The position numbers and the translations under genes are program-made. DNA of 64,000 nt from Pempheris klunzingeri. Its lineage: Eukaryota > Chordata > Actinopteri > Acropomatiformes > Pempheridae. Positions 34,820 through 47,400 of this stretch are shown piece after piece (the stretch's first letter is position 1; each line of letters starts with the position of its first letter). The notes beneath the pieces were generated by a model. That model saw nothing but the letters and a program-made list of their open reading frames with translations. It did not search any database and had not been told where the DNA came from. The DNA is taken from assembly GCF_042242105.1 (NCBI RefSeq), contig NC_092027.1:884006-948005 (forward strand), written 5' to 3'.

Positions 34820-37800
34820 TCAGATCTTTCTGATCTTCACACCAGCACACTTGTGTTTTTTGACATAGTGCAGCCGAGTGAAACTTTTACCACAAACGCT
34901 ACAACTGAATGGTTTCTCCCCCGTGTGGACAGTCAAGTGTTTTATCAGGGATCCCTTTTGTGCAAATCCTTTGCCACAAACCGTACAGCAGAACGGTTTC
35001 TCCCCAGTATGGATTCTCATGTGTGTAGCCAAACTGTTTCTGAACCCAAAACTTGCTTTACAAACGGAGCAGGTGTACGGTTTTTCTCCCGTATGAACTC
35101 TTAAGTGTTTGGTCAGATTTGAACTGTTTGCGAATCTGGTGCCACAGATGGAGCAGCTGAAGGGTTTCTCCCCTGTGTGGATCCTCATGTGCTTCACAAC
35201 ATCTGCCCTCCATTGAAAAGTTTTTTTACAAACTGAGCAACTGAAACGTTTTCCAGGATTCAAGTTCCTGGCCGGTCCCGACCCTCCACAAGCCTCCGTT
35301 TTTAATTCTGCATCTCTGTTCTCTTCAGACTGGCTCTGATGAAACTGTGACGACTGAGGCTCCTCTCCGTCGTCTTCTTCACTATTCACATGGACGGGAT
35401 TGAATGTGAACTTGATGATATCGGCCTCCTCCAGCCCTCGAAACTGCTCTCCCCCCTGACTGGTCCAGAGTTCCTCCTCTTCCTCTTTAATGTGTAGCGG
35501 CTCTGGTGGCTCCTCCTGGTCCAGACCGGGGCTCCACTCCTGCTGAGAAACTTCCTCTTGACCGACAAACAGCTGGTGGACGTCTGTGGAGGGCAATGAA
35601 ATACATACAAATGTTTTAAAACAGTATAGTTAACATTTGAGCCACTGACAGCACTACTGTCTTCAACATGGGGACAGACGGTGCACATACTGCTGTCCAT
35701 GATGCAGGTTAAATAGTAACACACACCACTTGGTACATCTGTTTAGGGAAGACAAAAACCTTTACATTGATTAATAAAAAAGGAGTCTGTATCTCAGTCA
35801 AAAGGACCTGAAGATCTGAAGATGCTGTCAAAAGAGTTAAGAGTTAATACTGCTGATTTAGCAGCAGTTTAGCAGCTAAGCTAGCAGTTAAAGGAAACCT
35901 CCACCATGAATCCAACACTAGACAACAGTCGGGACGCTCAGTTAACCAAAACACTGCTGCATGAAAACAAATTCTGAACAATTACTTCAAGGAAACAATG
36001 AAGCATCAGCTCTCTGCCAATTAACACAAAAGCAAAATGAAATGACAACATTGCTGACACCTCAGTCAAAGTCACATCTCCTCAGTCCTGCACTCTCGAG
36101 TGTTTCAGTGAAGTAGAGGACATTAAATAACAAAACTTAAACTTCCACACAAGCGAAGACAAAACTGGAGAATCTCCGCATGTGAGGTGCTGTGAAGACT
36201 CACTGGCAGAGAAGAGAACCTTCCTGCAGGAGAAAACAAAAAGAGCAGCCAACAGCAACCGCTGTGGAAACTGATACCCTGCTGCCCCTAAACCGAATAA
36301 TCAGAACAACCATGACTTCAACGAAGAGACGAAGAAGAGACGTGAAGAGCTGATGGCCAAGAAACACCCACAGGGCAGTAGTCCACACACAGGAGCCTCT
36401 GATGATGCTTCAGACTCTCTGAAGGAGAGGAGGAGAGCCTGAAGTCACCGAGGGCAACAGGTGAGCGAAGTGAGTCACAGGAGACACCGCAGGGGCCGGA
36501 GAAGACGAAGGACCGGCTGACGGGGGGGAAGGGTCACTGCCGAGACAAGGCACCAGACACATGAGCCGTGAGGGGGGGGGCACGGCGGCGCTCCAGGCTC
36601 CAGCAGGCTGCACTGGAGGAAAAACACCAGGAGCAGCTGGAAAAGCAGCAGGCCGCCCTGAGCCAGCAGCTGCTGGAGGGTTTTACTCTTCTGTCACATC
36701 AACAGCTGCACTTCCACACGCTGAAGACACAAACCAGAAAACTATAAAGTAACTGGAAACAAAGCAGTAAAGCTTCAGGAGAAGCTGCTGGAAGCTGGAA
36801 GTGACAGTTGAGGTCATAAATACCAAACAGTCACTGTTAGATACAGAGAAAAGTCTGCAGGGGAATTTAACAAACTGAGAAGTGACTTGAGGGAAAAGGA
36901 AGTTGGGGAGAAAAACTCTACAAGAGGAATTACATTCATTCACTGAACGAAGGAGCCGCAGCAGTTTATGATAAACCCAACAGGAAAACAGACGCCAGCA
37001 GGAATCTAATGTTTGGATCAGTAAGATCTGAGGGGATCTTAATGAGGCCTGGGAGGATTTGACAGATTTGGGACATCGTCTCTGAAAACTGTTCTATTTC
37101 TGGGCTGCTCACATGTCGTCTTGTTCCTTTAACAGCCGTCCTGACCGGCTCTGTATTAAATCTACCAGACGTTCCCCCGTCAGGCCTCCTCTCTGCATCC
37201 TTTGTTTCCGCTGCCCCGCCCGACCTCAGTGTTCAAACTGGTGTCGTAGGAGCTTTTAAACACTAAATGACACGGGGGGGGGGGGGCACTGTTGATACAT
37301 ACACACAGGATATCTGCAGCCTTTGTTGTGATGTTGGTCCTGGTCTTATTTGTGTGTTGACGCCGGCGCCTGCTGCTGTTTACAGACACACACTCGTCTC
37401 GTCTGGTTCCTCCTTCGTGTCTGAACAGCACTTAGTTTAAACTCTGAACGGACTGAAAGACCCTGATCTCAAAAATATATTTCTATCTGGTTGGAAACAA
37501 AGGAGGTCATTTACATTTCTGGTAAATTCTTAGAGGCTTTTTAGAGCTCCAGAAATAATTTATAATGATTAATACATGTTAATACATCACTGGATCAATA
37601 GAAGAGTTGATTTATCTTTTAAAATATATATTTATCTTTTTAATAAATAACATTTACACATTTTGTCTTTAACTTGTAAACACGTTATGATCAGATGTAG
37701 TAAAATAAATCAAATATGGTGTATAAAATGTATCTATCACCATCAATCAATCAAACTATTGGTACTTTGTGGTATTTTTGTGGGAGCAAAGGGTTTGAGG

Positions 37801-40255
37801 TATTAGTACTTCACTTGAGTATTTCTGTTCTACTCTGCCACATCTCAGAGGATAAAAAGTACTAATATATTTATTTAATATATTTACTACCTTTACTGGA
37901 CAGCTTTAGTGTATAAAAACAGGTATAAATACATTAAAATGAACTCCTTTTACTTTTAGTACTTCAGTATATTCAGCACCTTTACTAGAATCAGCACAGC
38001 AGGTGAGAAACATTTACAGAAACTTCTCCACTTCAGTGATTTGGTGGTTCGCTCGGTCTGCAGCTCGTCTTTTGATCCGCTGCATCCCAGAAAGACGTTT
38101 TTAGAAATGAAGCATCGTCTAAATCTGGATTCAGCCTTCAAGTTATTCTTGTGCTTCCATCAAAACAAGAAAAAAAAAGAGCCAGTTTAGACGTAAAAGA
38201 AGTAAAAATAATCCTCAGACACACGCCGGTGTTCCACAGGGTTTAGTCTTTGTTCTTCTATCACTCTGCTGGTGCATTACTTCTATTTCTTTAATTATTC
38301 TTTCATGTGGAGTGTGAGCGTTGAGGGTTACCTGGCTCTACGTGGTGGACCACAGATTTCAGATTAAAGGCCACAGGAGCCCAGTTATGAGCCCTGAGTG
38401 GCCTCACTGACTGTGGATGTCACTTTATAAGCTGCTCACAAACAAACAAACTCCTGATCCTCTTCAGAGAAACATGATACTCAGGGTGGATACACCCCAA
38501 GCCTGTGTACTAGTACTGCAACAGCTGTGTACTAGTACTGCAACAGCTGTGTACTAGTACTGTAACAGCATTCTGAACGCAGGACTTTTCCTAGTAACAG
38601 AGTATTTGTACACTGTGTATTAGTACTCTCCCCGTGTATCCCTGTGTACTAGTACTCTCTCCCTGTGTACTAGTACTCTCTTGTGTACTAGTACTCTCTC
38701 CCTGTGTACTAGTACTCTCTCTGTGTACTAGTACTCTCTCCCTGTATACTAGTACTCTCTCCCTGTGTACTAGTACTCTCCTGTGTACTAGTACTCTCCC
38801 CTGTGTACTAGTACTCTCCCTGTGTACTAGTACTCTCTCCTGTGTACTAGTACTCTCTCCCTGTGTACTAGTACTCTCTCCCTGTGTATTAGTACTCTCT
38901 CCCTGTGTACTAGTACTCTCTCCTGTGTACTAGTACTCTCTCCCTGTGTACTAGTACTATCCCTGTGTACTAGTACTCTCCCCTGTGTACTAGTACTCTC
39001 CCTGTGTACTAGTACTCTCTACCTGTGTACTAGTACTCTCTACCTGTGTACTAGTACTCTCTCCTGTGTACTAGTACTCTCCCCCTGTGTACTAGTACTC
39101 TCCCTGTGTACTAGTACTCTCCCGTGTACTAGTACTCTCCCGTGTACTAGTACTCTCCCTGTGTACTAGTACTCTCTCCCTGTGTACTAGTACTCTCTCC
39201 TGTGTACTAGTACTCTCTCCTGTGTACTAGTACTCTCTCTGTGTACTAGTACTCTCTCCTGTGTACTAGTACTCTCTCTGTGTACTAGTACTCTCTCCTG
39301 TGTACTAGTACTCTCTCCTGTGTACTAGTACTCTCCCGTGTACTAGTACTCTCCCTGTGTACTAGTACTCTCTCCTGTGTACTAGTACTCTCCCGTGTAC
39401 TAGTACTCTCCCTGTGTACTAGTACTCTCTCCTGTGTACTAGTACTCTCCTGTGTACTAGTACTCTCCCTGTGTACTAGTACTCTCTCCTGTGTACTAGT
39501 ACTCTCCCTGTGTACTAGTACTCTCTCCTGTGTACTAGTACTCTCTCCTGTGTACTAGTACTCTCCTGTGTACTAGTACTCTCCCTGTGTACTAGTACTC
39601 TCCCTGTGTACTAGTACTCTCTCCTGTGTACTAGTACTCTCTCCTGTGTACTAGTACTCTCCTGTGTACTAGTACTCTCTCCCTGTGTATTAGTACTCTC
39701 CCAGTGTATCCCTGTGTACTAGTACTCTCCCTGTGTACTAGTACTCTCCCTGTGTACTAGTACTCTCCCTGTGTACTAGTACTCTCCCCTGTGTACTAGT
39801 ACTCTCTCCTGTGTACTAGTACTCTCCCCTGTGTACTAGTACTCTCTCCTGTGTACTAGTACTCTCCCTGTGTACTAGTACTCTCTCCCTGTGTACTAGT
39901 ACTCTCCCTGTGTACTAGTACTCTCCCTGCAGTAAACCCTCTCAGTCTTCTTCCAGCTGTGGTAAAGGGGGCTCACAGACCGACCTTCCTCCGGGTTCCT
40001 CCTGCCCTCCTCGGACCTCAGGCCGTCCAGCTGTCTCCGCTGCCGGTCTATCTGCTCCCGGTACCGGCTCACCGTTTTCACGAACTCTCCCAGGATGTCG
40101 TCCACCGCCGCCGCCAGCCGCTCGGTAACGAACATCCTCAGGGTCTCCGTCTCTGACGGCGGGCCGCTCTGAGGGTCCACGCCGCCGAAACCCTCCACCG
40201 CTCCGGGAGGGGACGGAGAGGAGGGCGGGGGGAACATGTGCCGGTCTGCGGACAT
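34820..40255 (-). CDS. C2H2 zinc-finger protein, gene D (5 fingers)
   Basis: Exon 1 is 40255-39985 (271 nt, [13 protein letters not shown] start, [12 protein letters not shown] helix, donor G|GTCGGT). Exon 2 is 35583-34820 (acceptor CCCTCCACAG, then ACGTCCACC, phase 1). Together they give 344 residues. The linker begins DVHQLFVGQEEVSQQEWSPG and contains [18 protein letters not shown]; it is the most divergent of the C-to-F linkers. Five fingers follow (CSVCKKTF, CSICGTRF, CSVCKASF, CTVCGKGF, CSVCGKSF), the last C2HC (KKHKC), with -1,2,3,6 residues WADK, NSNK, FNST, QGSK, RHYK. The acidic part is shorter than in C and E because the [12 protein letters not shown] block is absent. The 4.4 kb intron contains minisatellite array 2 and a degraded coding-like segment. 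Target unknown. Confidence 0.8.
36190..36750 (+). pseudogene. Coding-like coiled-coil remnant inside gene D intron
   Basis: Plus-strand reading gives Lys/Glu/Gln-rich stretches in more than one frame: NQNNHDFNEETKKRREELMA, later DSLKERRRA then a stop, and ALEEKHQEQLEKQQAALSQQ. The heptad-like pattern suggests a piece of a coiled-coil protein that has decayed through stops and frame changes, perhaps a processed pseudogene. I do not recognise the parent, and chance low-complexity coding potential is possible. Confidence 0.3.
38505..39929. repeat. Minisatellite array 2, core GTACTAGTAC, in gene D intron 1
   Basis: Same unit family as arrays 1 and 3, about 70 units. The first three copies (38505-38570) are separated by a different spacer (TGCAACAGCTGT) and look like founders or a divergent edge. 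The array ends about 55 bases from the gene D exon 1 donor. Confidence 0.97.
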
Positions 40256-41212
40256 GTTGCTTTGACTTTCCGCCTCTGGCTGCTGATATGAAGCGTTTGG
40301 TCCTGAAAAACAGCCCAAACTCGGAGTTAATATCGTTGGAGGAGAAGAAGACACCGACAGAGGAGCGACGGACCGGGCAGAGCTCCGACACTGAGCCGCT
40401 CAGATCTTCCTGGATGTTTTTTCTTTTCTGTTCTCGAAGCTCAGAAAAAACGGACACTGTGTCAGGAAGAAAGTAAGAGGCTGAGCTCCGACAGAAAAAG
40501 ACTCCGGGGGGAACAAAGTGTGGTGCTGAATGGTTCCGGGGCAGAAAACCCTTTGGTGAAAAACGGTTCCACCAAACTTAAAAACAAACACACCTGAAGG
40601 GAGGAGGAGGATGATGATCCAACAAAGTCTGAGCCTGATTCAGGAACGCTGGTTTCGGGTCCCGGTGACTGCAACCCCCCCCCCCCAGCAGAGCACCTCC
40701 CCCTCGGGAGGCTTTTAGCATCCAAGTCCTTTGTTTCCAGGACAAAGAGGAAGTTGTAAGACGGGGCAGGTAGAAAGGTGCTGCCAAAGGTACTAAAGGC
40801 TTCATGGGGTCCTGCTGCTGGTTCTAAGAGTTAGAACAAGTTTAGGAAAGTTTGTTTCTGATCTGTTCTCAGAGTTTTATTTCTAGGGGACCTTCATGTT
40901 GGGTCCTGCAGGTCTGTTGTCTCCTCAGATGTCTGCACTCTGCTGACGACTCAAACATGAATCTCTGTTTCTAACTTCTGTTCATGATCGAGCTCTAAAA
41001 CACAGAGACACTGCAGAGACACTTCAGTTTAAACTGAAGCAAAGCGACGAGGCCTCTGGTCCACACAGGTTTCCTACAGGATCTGACCCTGATTGAGGCT
41101 CCTGCTGTTAAAACCAGGTAAAAACAGGTAGCTTTATTAAAAGGAATGTGCTTTCACACTTAATCAAACCCTTTTTCACACGATAAACAAACAAACCTCC
41201 TGGTTTCCATGG

Positions 41213-41226
41213 AAACGCAGGACTGG
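41213..41226. promoter_or_regulatory. Palindromic RFX/EF-C-type motif
   Basis: GTTTCCATGGAAAC is a perfect 14-bp palindrome fitting the GTTNCCATGGNAAC form, about 1 kb upstream of gene D exon 1. Confidence 0.4.
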
Positions 41227-41467
41227 ATCTTCAAGCTGGTGTGAATGTGAAACCATCTGAAGTGCATTTTGATTCAGTTTGACATGTTTATTAATATCTT
41301 CTTAACAGGCCTCTTTGTAGTGGATGAGCTGGTTTAAACAGGTGTCAGGCAGCACACTGCTGAAGCTCTTTGATGGCTTTCTGATAACACACACATCACT
41401 TCCTTTTACTCTGTAAGAATGTGTCTGCTTACTGTTATTTATTCTAATTTAATGTTTGCCTGTGTCT

Positions 41468-41535
41468 CCTCTGTGAAGCACTATGATTGTCTTGTGTGTG
41501 AACGGTGCTCTATAGATAAACCTGACCTGCCTAGA
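41468..41535 (+). mobile_element. L2-type LINE or SINE 3' tail remnant
   Basis: GTGAAGCACTATGATTGTCT followed by GTGTGTGAACGGTGCTCTAT and AGATAAACCTGACC fits the fish L2-like tail (GTGAAGCACTTTG... GGTGCTATATAAATAAA). Confidence 0.55.
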
Positions 41536-41744
41536 CGATGTAACCTGCACATCACCGTAGTCACATCAGTGTGTGAGGAGAACAGAGGGCCGACAGACTG
41601 GTTATTAAAGGTCAGATTCAAGCAGAAGACTGGTGGTTAGAGCTCCTCTAAAGGACCAGACACTGAACCCGACCTGCTCCTGAAGCAGCGTCAGTGTGTG
41701 GAAGAAGAGTCTCCTCCAGCTCAGACTGCTGCTGAATGAGGATG

Positions 41745-41812
41745 TGATGTAAAAAGTGCTTTGAGAAGTTGAAATGAGTCAAAAGCTGCTGTACAAATAC
41801 AGACCATCTACC
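41745..41812 (+). mobile_element. L2-type LINE or SINE 3' tail remnant
   Basis: AAAAAGTGCTTTGAGAAGTT followed by AAAAGCTGCTGTACAAATAC and AGACCATCTACCAT matches the common tail that ends in CAGTCCATTTACC in fish. Confidence 0.5.
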
Positions 41813-42824
41813 ATGTGGATGGTCTTCACCTCCTTCTCTTTGGTCCAAAACCATCAGTGATGCTGAAGCACGTACGACAGAAACAACGATCCTGAACCCC
41901 GGCTGTGAGGTCAAACGGTCCCCGGATCACCTGAGGGCCCTTTACCCAAGTTTGTCAGGCAGCTGGGAGTAAAATACAAGAAGGTTGTTTGTTTTACATC
42001 AGGAATGTTAGAATGTTTACAGGTTTGTGTTTTATAGGAGTGACACGGTTCATGTGGTCCTGCTCTAGTGGTTAAAACAAGCGCAGACATGTTGAGGTGT
42101 GTTCATGTTGGATCACACAGGCCTCTGTGATTTAAGATAGAAGATGAGATAGTAGTAGTTTTCTTCACTAAGGCTACAGGGAGGTGTTCGTCCTTCAGTC
42201 ATTAACTACTACAGCAGTGACACCAACACCCTGCCGACCTGTATTACAGTAATTCTTCATTATTTATTCTAACAGTGAGTCTGGGAGCCAAATAATAATG
42301 TTTTAGTATTTCATTAACCTCGTGTTAATCTGAAGGGAGGACGCTCACACATCGATGGACTTTGGTCCAATTCTAGCACAAATGCAGCAGTTACACTTCA
42401 GCCAATCAACCCTTATTGATAAGATGATCAATAAATGAACGAGTGTATGACAATGCTGTGTTCCCACACTCAGAGAACAACCAGTTCCCACCTTCTGACA
42501 AACCTACTGAGTGAATGTTGTTTGATTATATTTCTATAAAACCATGTGGCTGCTCGGAGCTGCGGTCAGAAGGAGGTCAGTGCTGATCCTGAACCAGAAC
42601 CTGCTGCTGGACCCCATCGGTGAAGGAGGAGGTCAGGCCGAGGGAGGAGGGCTTTTCGGGGCTCGGTCGGCCCGGAGGTGTCCTCAAGGAGCAGACTGGT
42701 ACCGGCTGGACAGAAGGGGCGGGGCTTTGGGGGTCACTGAAGTGAAAACCTGGGTGCAGGAGGAGGTCAGGGAGGTTCTGGCAAACTGGTCGACCGATAT
42801 CTATCGTAGGACGGAGGAAAGAAC

Positions 42825-42965
42825 ACCATGAGGAACTCCTGAAGCTGACCAACACGTCCTAAGTGGAAGAGGAAGACTCTGAAGACTTCACCCTGAGATG
42901 CTGAAGGCTCAGGACGTCGCTGGTCTGTCTTGGCTGACACACCTGGTCAGTGTCAGGTGTCGGTC
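42825..42965 (+). mobile_element. LINE fragment (reverse transcriptase N-terminal part)
   Basis: Plus-strand frames contain EELLKLTNTS then VEEEDSED, and further on EMLKAQDVAGLSWLTHL. These match, in order, a widespread fish LINE reading EELLNPTNTSSVEEAE ... LKALDVVGLSWLTRL. Stops break it. The open frame just upstream (42544-42831) may be an extension of it but I could not confirm that. Confidence 0.55.
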
Positions 42966-44471
42966 GGGGGCACGAAGAGTCGCTCAGCTGTTCTTCCTGA
43001 ACCAACAGTGTGGGATAAAAGAGGTTGTTTAAGAGCAGGGAGCTGTTGGTTAATGTCTCAGGAGTCTTGATCCTTCACGGGCAGGAAGTCCTTTCTTTAA
43101 CTCCACTTGTGGAAAAATAAGTTGTTGAGTAATTTTACTGGCAACTAAACTTATTTAAAAATGAACTCAAGTACAAAAAGACTATTTAAAAGTGAATAAA
43201 GTTCAAAACAATATCCAAAGATTTGAGTTTTGGGTGAGGAAAGTTTAGTAGCTCTTTTCTTTCTAAGAGACGTGATCTCCCTGAGCATTATTAAAGGTAA
43301 TATAACGGTATTAGAGGTAATAGTTAATATTTAAAGTTGAAGCATAGATTGTGTACATCTGTATTGTATGTATGGAACATTTACACATCATCTTTGTAAC
43401 TACTATGAACTACCAGAGTGTGACGTGCTGTCCTGCTAATCAGAAAACAAAAGGTCAAACACTGGAGTTGATCATAATAACGATGAACTGAAATATCAGA
43501 TGTTGATAATAATAAAAATGGATAATGTGTGACAGGGTTAAACATCCCACCACGTCTGAACAGTTGTATTATATAAGTTGTATTTAGACATTTTAGATTT
43601 CACAAACTATAATGAGCAGAATTAACCAGATTAACTATCAGTCAATCCATTCTTTATATTTGTGTTTTTATAACTCAGTTATTTATTACAGGTACAGTGA
43701 GTGAGGAGGGAATCAGACTGAAAGGAAACGAGCTGATTAATATCAGCTTTGTTACTGACTGACCGAACACTTTATTCACATGAATAAAAACTAAAACCAG
43801 ACAGAAAAAACACTGGAAGTCTGTTTGATATTAACAGCTGGTTCTTTATCGTTGTCACATAAAGGTGTGAGAGCGAGCTGAGGGGGGAGGGGGGGGGGGG
43901 GAGGTTTGGGTGTAGGTCTGTATGTAAGACGGAGAGAGAAATGAGAGACTTACATCCTGTTTTGATGTCACATGTATTTCATTTGTCCGGTTAACCCTTT
44001 AACCTTCTGCTCAACCATATGGTAGAGCACATTTTGACTCACTATATCTTATTGAAAACATGTTTTACTTACGACATCTCAACCGTTTGGTGGAGGACAA
44101 TATTTCAAAAAATGTGGAGTCTGTTCATAAAAAAATATAGATTTTTGTAATTAGTGCCCCAAGGAAATAAAATATATAAAGAATAAATTATTCCATCAGT
44201 TTTTTCTTGGTGCGGATCTTAAAGGGTGAGGAGCCACGAGTTCTCTTCCTGTGTGTCTCCAGCTTGTCCAACCGTCCTGCTGTTAATCTAAGTATCAAGG
44301 TAATCTGAATATATTTATCAGAGCTGGGAAACCCCCCAACTTTGTCATCAGTGACACTTTTACTGTCGAGATGAAGAAAATCAGTTCAGATCCTGAACAC
44401 AGACTCTCACATGGTCACATGTTTGGTAAAACAACAAAATGTCTCTGCTGCAATACTTGAGGAGAAAACCT

Positions 44472-47400
44472 TCATCTATTTCTGCTGCTCTCACCAACAC
44501 ACTTGTGTTTTTTGACATTGTGGAGCTGAGTAAATCTTTTATCACAAACACTGCAACTGAAGGGTTTCTCCCCCGTGTGGACGGTCATGTGTTGTCTCAG
44601 AGTTTCCTTTCGTGCAAATCCTTTACCACAAATTGAACAACTGAATCGTTTCTCCCCCGTGTGGACTCTCAAGTGTTGGTTCAGATATCCCTTTTGAGCA
44701 AATCTTTTACCACAAACTAAGCAGCTAAATGGTTTCTGTCCAGTATGGTTTCTAAGGTGTTTAACCAAATTGCCTCTGAGACCAAAACTTGCTTTACAAA
44801 CTGAGCAGCTGAATGGTTTCTCCCCGGTGTGGACAGTCAAATGCTGTTTAAGATTATCCTTCCGTGTGAATATTTTACCACAAACTGAGCAACTAAATGG
44901 TTTCTCTCCTGTGTGAATTCTCATGTGGTTCACCAAACTGTTTCTGAACCCGAAGCTTGTTTTACAAACGGCGCAGCTGAAAGGTTTTCCCTCTGAATGA
45001 AGTCTCATATGAGCTGTTAAGTACCTCTTCAGTGAGTATCTTTTACAACAAATTGAACAAATAAATGGTTTCTCTCCTGTTTGGGTTCCACCGTGTTTCT
45101 GCAGATTTCCCTTCTGGCTGGAGTCTGGAACATCTTCAGAGGAGCTGACTGGTGTTTTTCCAGTGTTACAGTCTTCATCACTCAGAGGATCTTCATTGTT
45201 CTGCAGAGGGTTTAAACCTGACTGAGGTTCTCTGGTCTCCTCCCAGTCACAAGTGTCATCAGTGTCACACTCAGAGGACTGTGTAGTCTTCTCATGATGA
45301 TCTGGATCAAAGTTCCCAGCTGGTTCTGATCCCCCACAGTCCTCTCTGTTCTCTTCAGTTTGGCTCTGATGAAGCTGTGAGGACCGAGGCTTCTCTTCAT
45401 CATCGTCTTCACTCTTCACAGCCACAGGAGAGAATGTGATCTTGGTGATATCGGCCTCCTCCAGCCCTCCAAGCTGCTCTCCCCCCTGACTGCTCCAGAG
45501 TTCCTCCTCTTCCTCCTTAATGTGAGGAGGCTCTGGTGGCTCCTCCTGGTCCAGACTGGGGCTCCTCTGCTGCTGCTCAGGGGGAACCTCTTCTTTACTC
45601 ACCACCAGCTGCTGGACGTCTGTGGACAGGAAACAAACACACACATGGTTCAGAACAGTCTAGTTTCCTGTCAACAGTTAAACCACTGACAGCACTACTT
45701 TCTGAAATATGGAGAGAAACATTCAAACTGAGACAAAATACAAACATATTGTGCACTTTGCATTTCATCAAAGCAGAAAAGCCATAAAATCAGTGCGATC
45801 AAAGTGGAAACACTTCAGTTTGTGACAACACTGTGTACTAGTACTGTCTCTGTGTACTAGTACTCTCCTGTGTACTAGTACTCTCCTGTGTACTAGTACT
45901 GTCTCTGTGTACTAGTACTCTCCTGTGTACTAGTACTCTCCTGTGTACTAGTACTCTCTCCCTGTGTACTAGTACTCTCTCCTATGTACTAGTACTCTCT
46001 CCTGTGTACTAGTACTCCCCTGTGTACTAGTACTCTCTCCTGTGTACTAGTACTCTCTCCCTGTGTACTAGTACTGTCACTGTGTACTAGTACTGTCTCT
46101 GTGTACTAGTACTCTCCTGTGTACTAGTACTCTCCTGTGTACTAGTACTCTCCCTGTGTACTAGTACTCTCCTGTGTACTAGTACTCTCTCCCTGTGTAC
46201 TAGTACTCTCTCCTATGTACTAGTACTCTCTCCTGTGTACTAGTACTCCCCTGTGTACTAGTACTCTCTCCTGTGTACTAGTACTCTCTCCCTGTGTACT
46301 AGTACTCTCTCCTGTGTACTAGTACTCTCTCCCTGTACTAGTACTCTCTCCTGTGTACTAGTACTCTCCCTGTGTACTAGTACTCTCTCCTGTGTACTAG
46401 TACTCTCCTGTGTACTAGTACTCTCCCTGTGTACTAGTACTCTCTCCCTGTGTACTAGTACTCTCCCTGTGTACTAGTACTCTCCTGTGTACTAGTACTC
46501 TCTCCCTGTGTACTAGTACTCTCCCCTGTGTACTAGTACTGTCACTGTGTACTAGTACTGTCACTGTGTACTAGTACTCTCCTGTGTACTAGTACTCTCC
46601 TGTGTACTAGTACTCTCTCCCTGTGTACTAGTACTCTCTCCTGTGTACTAGTACTCTCTCCTGTGTACTAGTACTCTCCTGTGTACTAGTACTCTCTCCC
46701 TGTGTACTAGTACTCTCCCTGTGTACTAGTACTCTCTCCCTGTGTACTAGTACTCTCTCCTGTGTACTAGTACTCTCCCTGTGTACTAGTACTCTCTCCC
46801 TGTGTACTAGTACTCTCCTGTGTACTAGTACTCTCTCTGTGTACTAGTACTCTCTCCCTGTGTACTAGTACTCTCTCCCTGTGTACTAGTACTCTCCTGT
46901 GTACTAGTACTCTCCCTGTGTACTAGTACTCTCTCTGTGTACTAGTACTCTCTCCTGTGTACTAGTACTCTCTCCCTGTGTACTAGTACTCTCCCTGTGT
47001 ACTAGTACTCTCCTGTGTACTAGTACTCTCTCCCTGTGTACTAGTACTCTCTCCTGTGTACTAGTACTCTCTCTGTGTACTAGTACTCTCTCCTGTGTAC
47101 TAGTACTCTCTCCCTGTGTACTAGTACTCTCCCTGTGTACTAGTACTCTCCTGTGTACTAGTACTCTCTCCCTGTGTACTAGTACTCTCTCCTGTGTACT
47201 AGTACTCTCTCCTGTGTACTAGTACTCTCTCCCTGTGTACTAGTACTCTCTCCTGTGTACTAGTACTCTCCCTGTGTACTAGTACTGTCTCCTGTGTACT
47301 AGTACTCTCCCTGTGTACTAGTACTCTCTCCCTGTGTACTAGTACTCTCTCCTGTGTACTAGTACTCTCTCCCTGTGTACTAGTACTCTCTCCTGTGTAC

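Larger units (their letters stand above)
40256..44471. other. Gene D 5' flank to gene E 3' flank
   Basis: 40256-40700 is likely gene D 5' UTR/promoter: part matches genes B and E, with about 120 bases of its own. It also holds a C-run near 40677, an X-box at 41213, two L2-type tails (41468, 41745), a LINE remnant (42825) and a G-run at 43881-43912. The region beyond 43000 is otherwise AT-rich and featureless. Confidence 0.6.

Noticed and set aside
38634-38933. Open frame reading LVLSPCV repeats
   Set aside because: It is the minisatellite unit read in one frame, and array units vary in length so no frame is maintained across arrays.
42544-42831. 95-residue open frame before the LINE fragment
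   Set aside because: No recognisable domain; likely part of, or read into, the decayed LINE.
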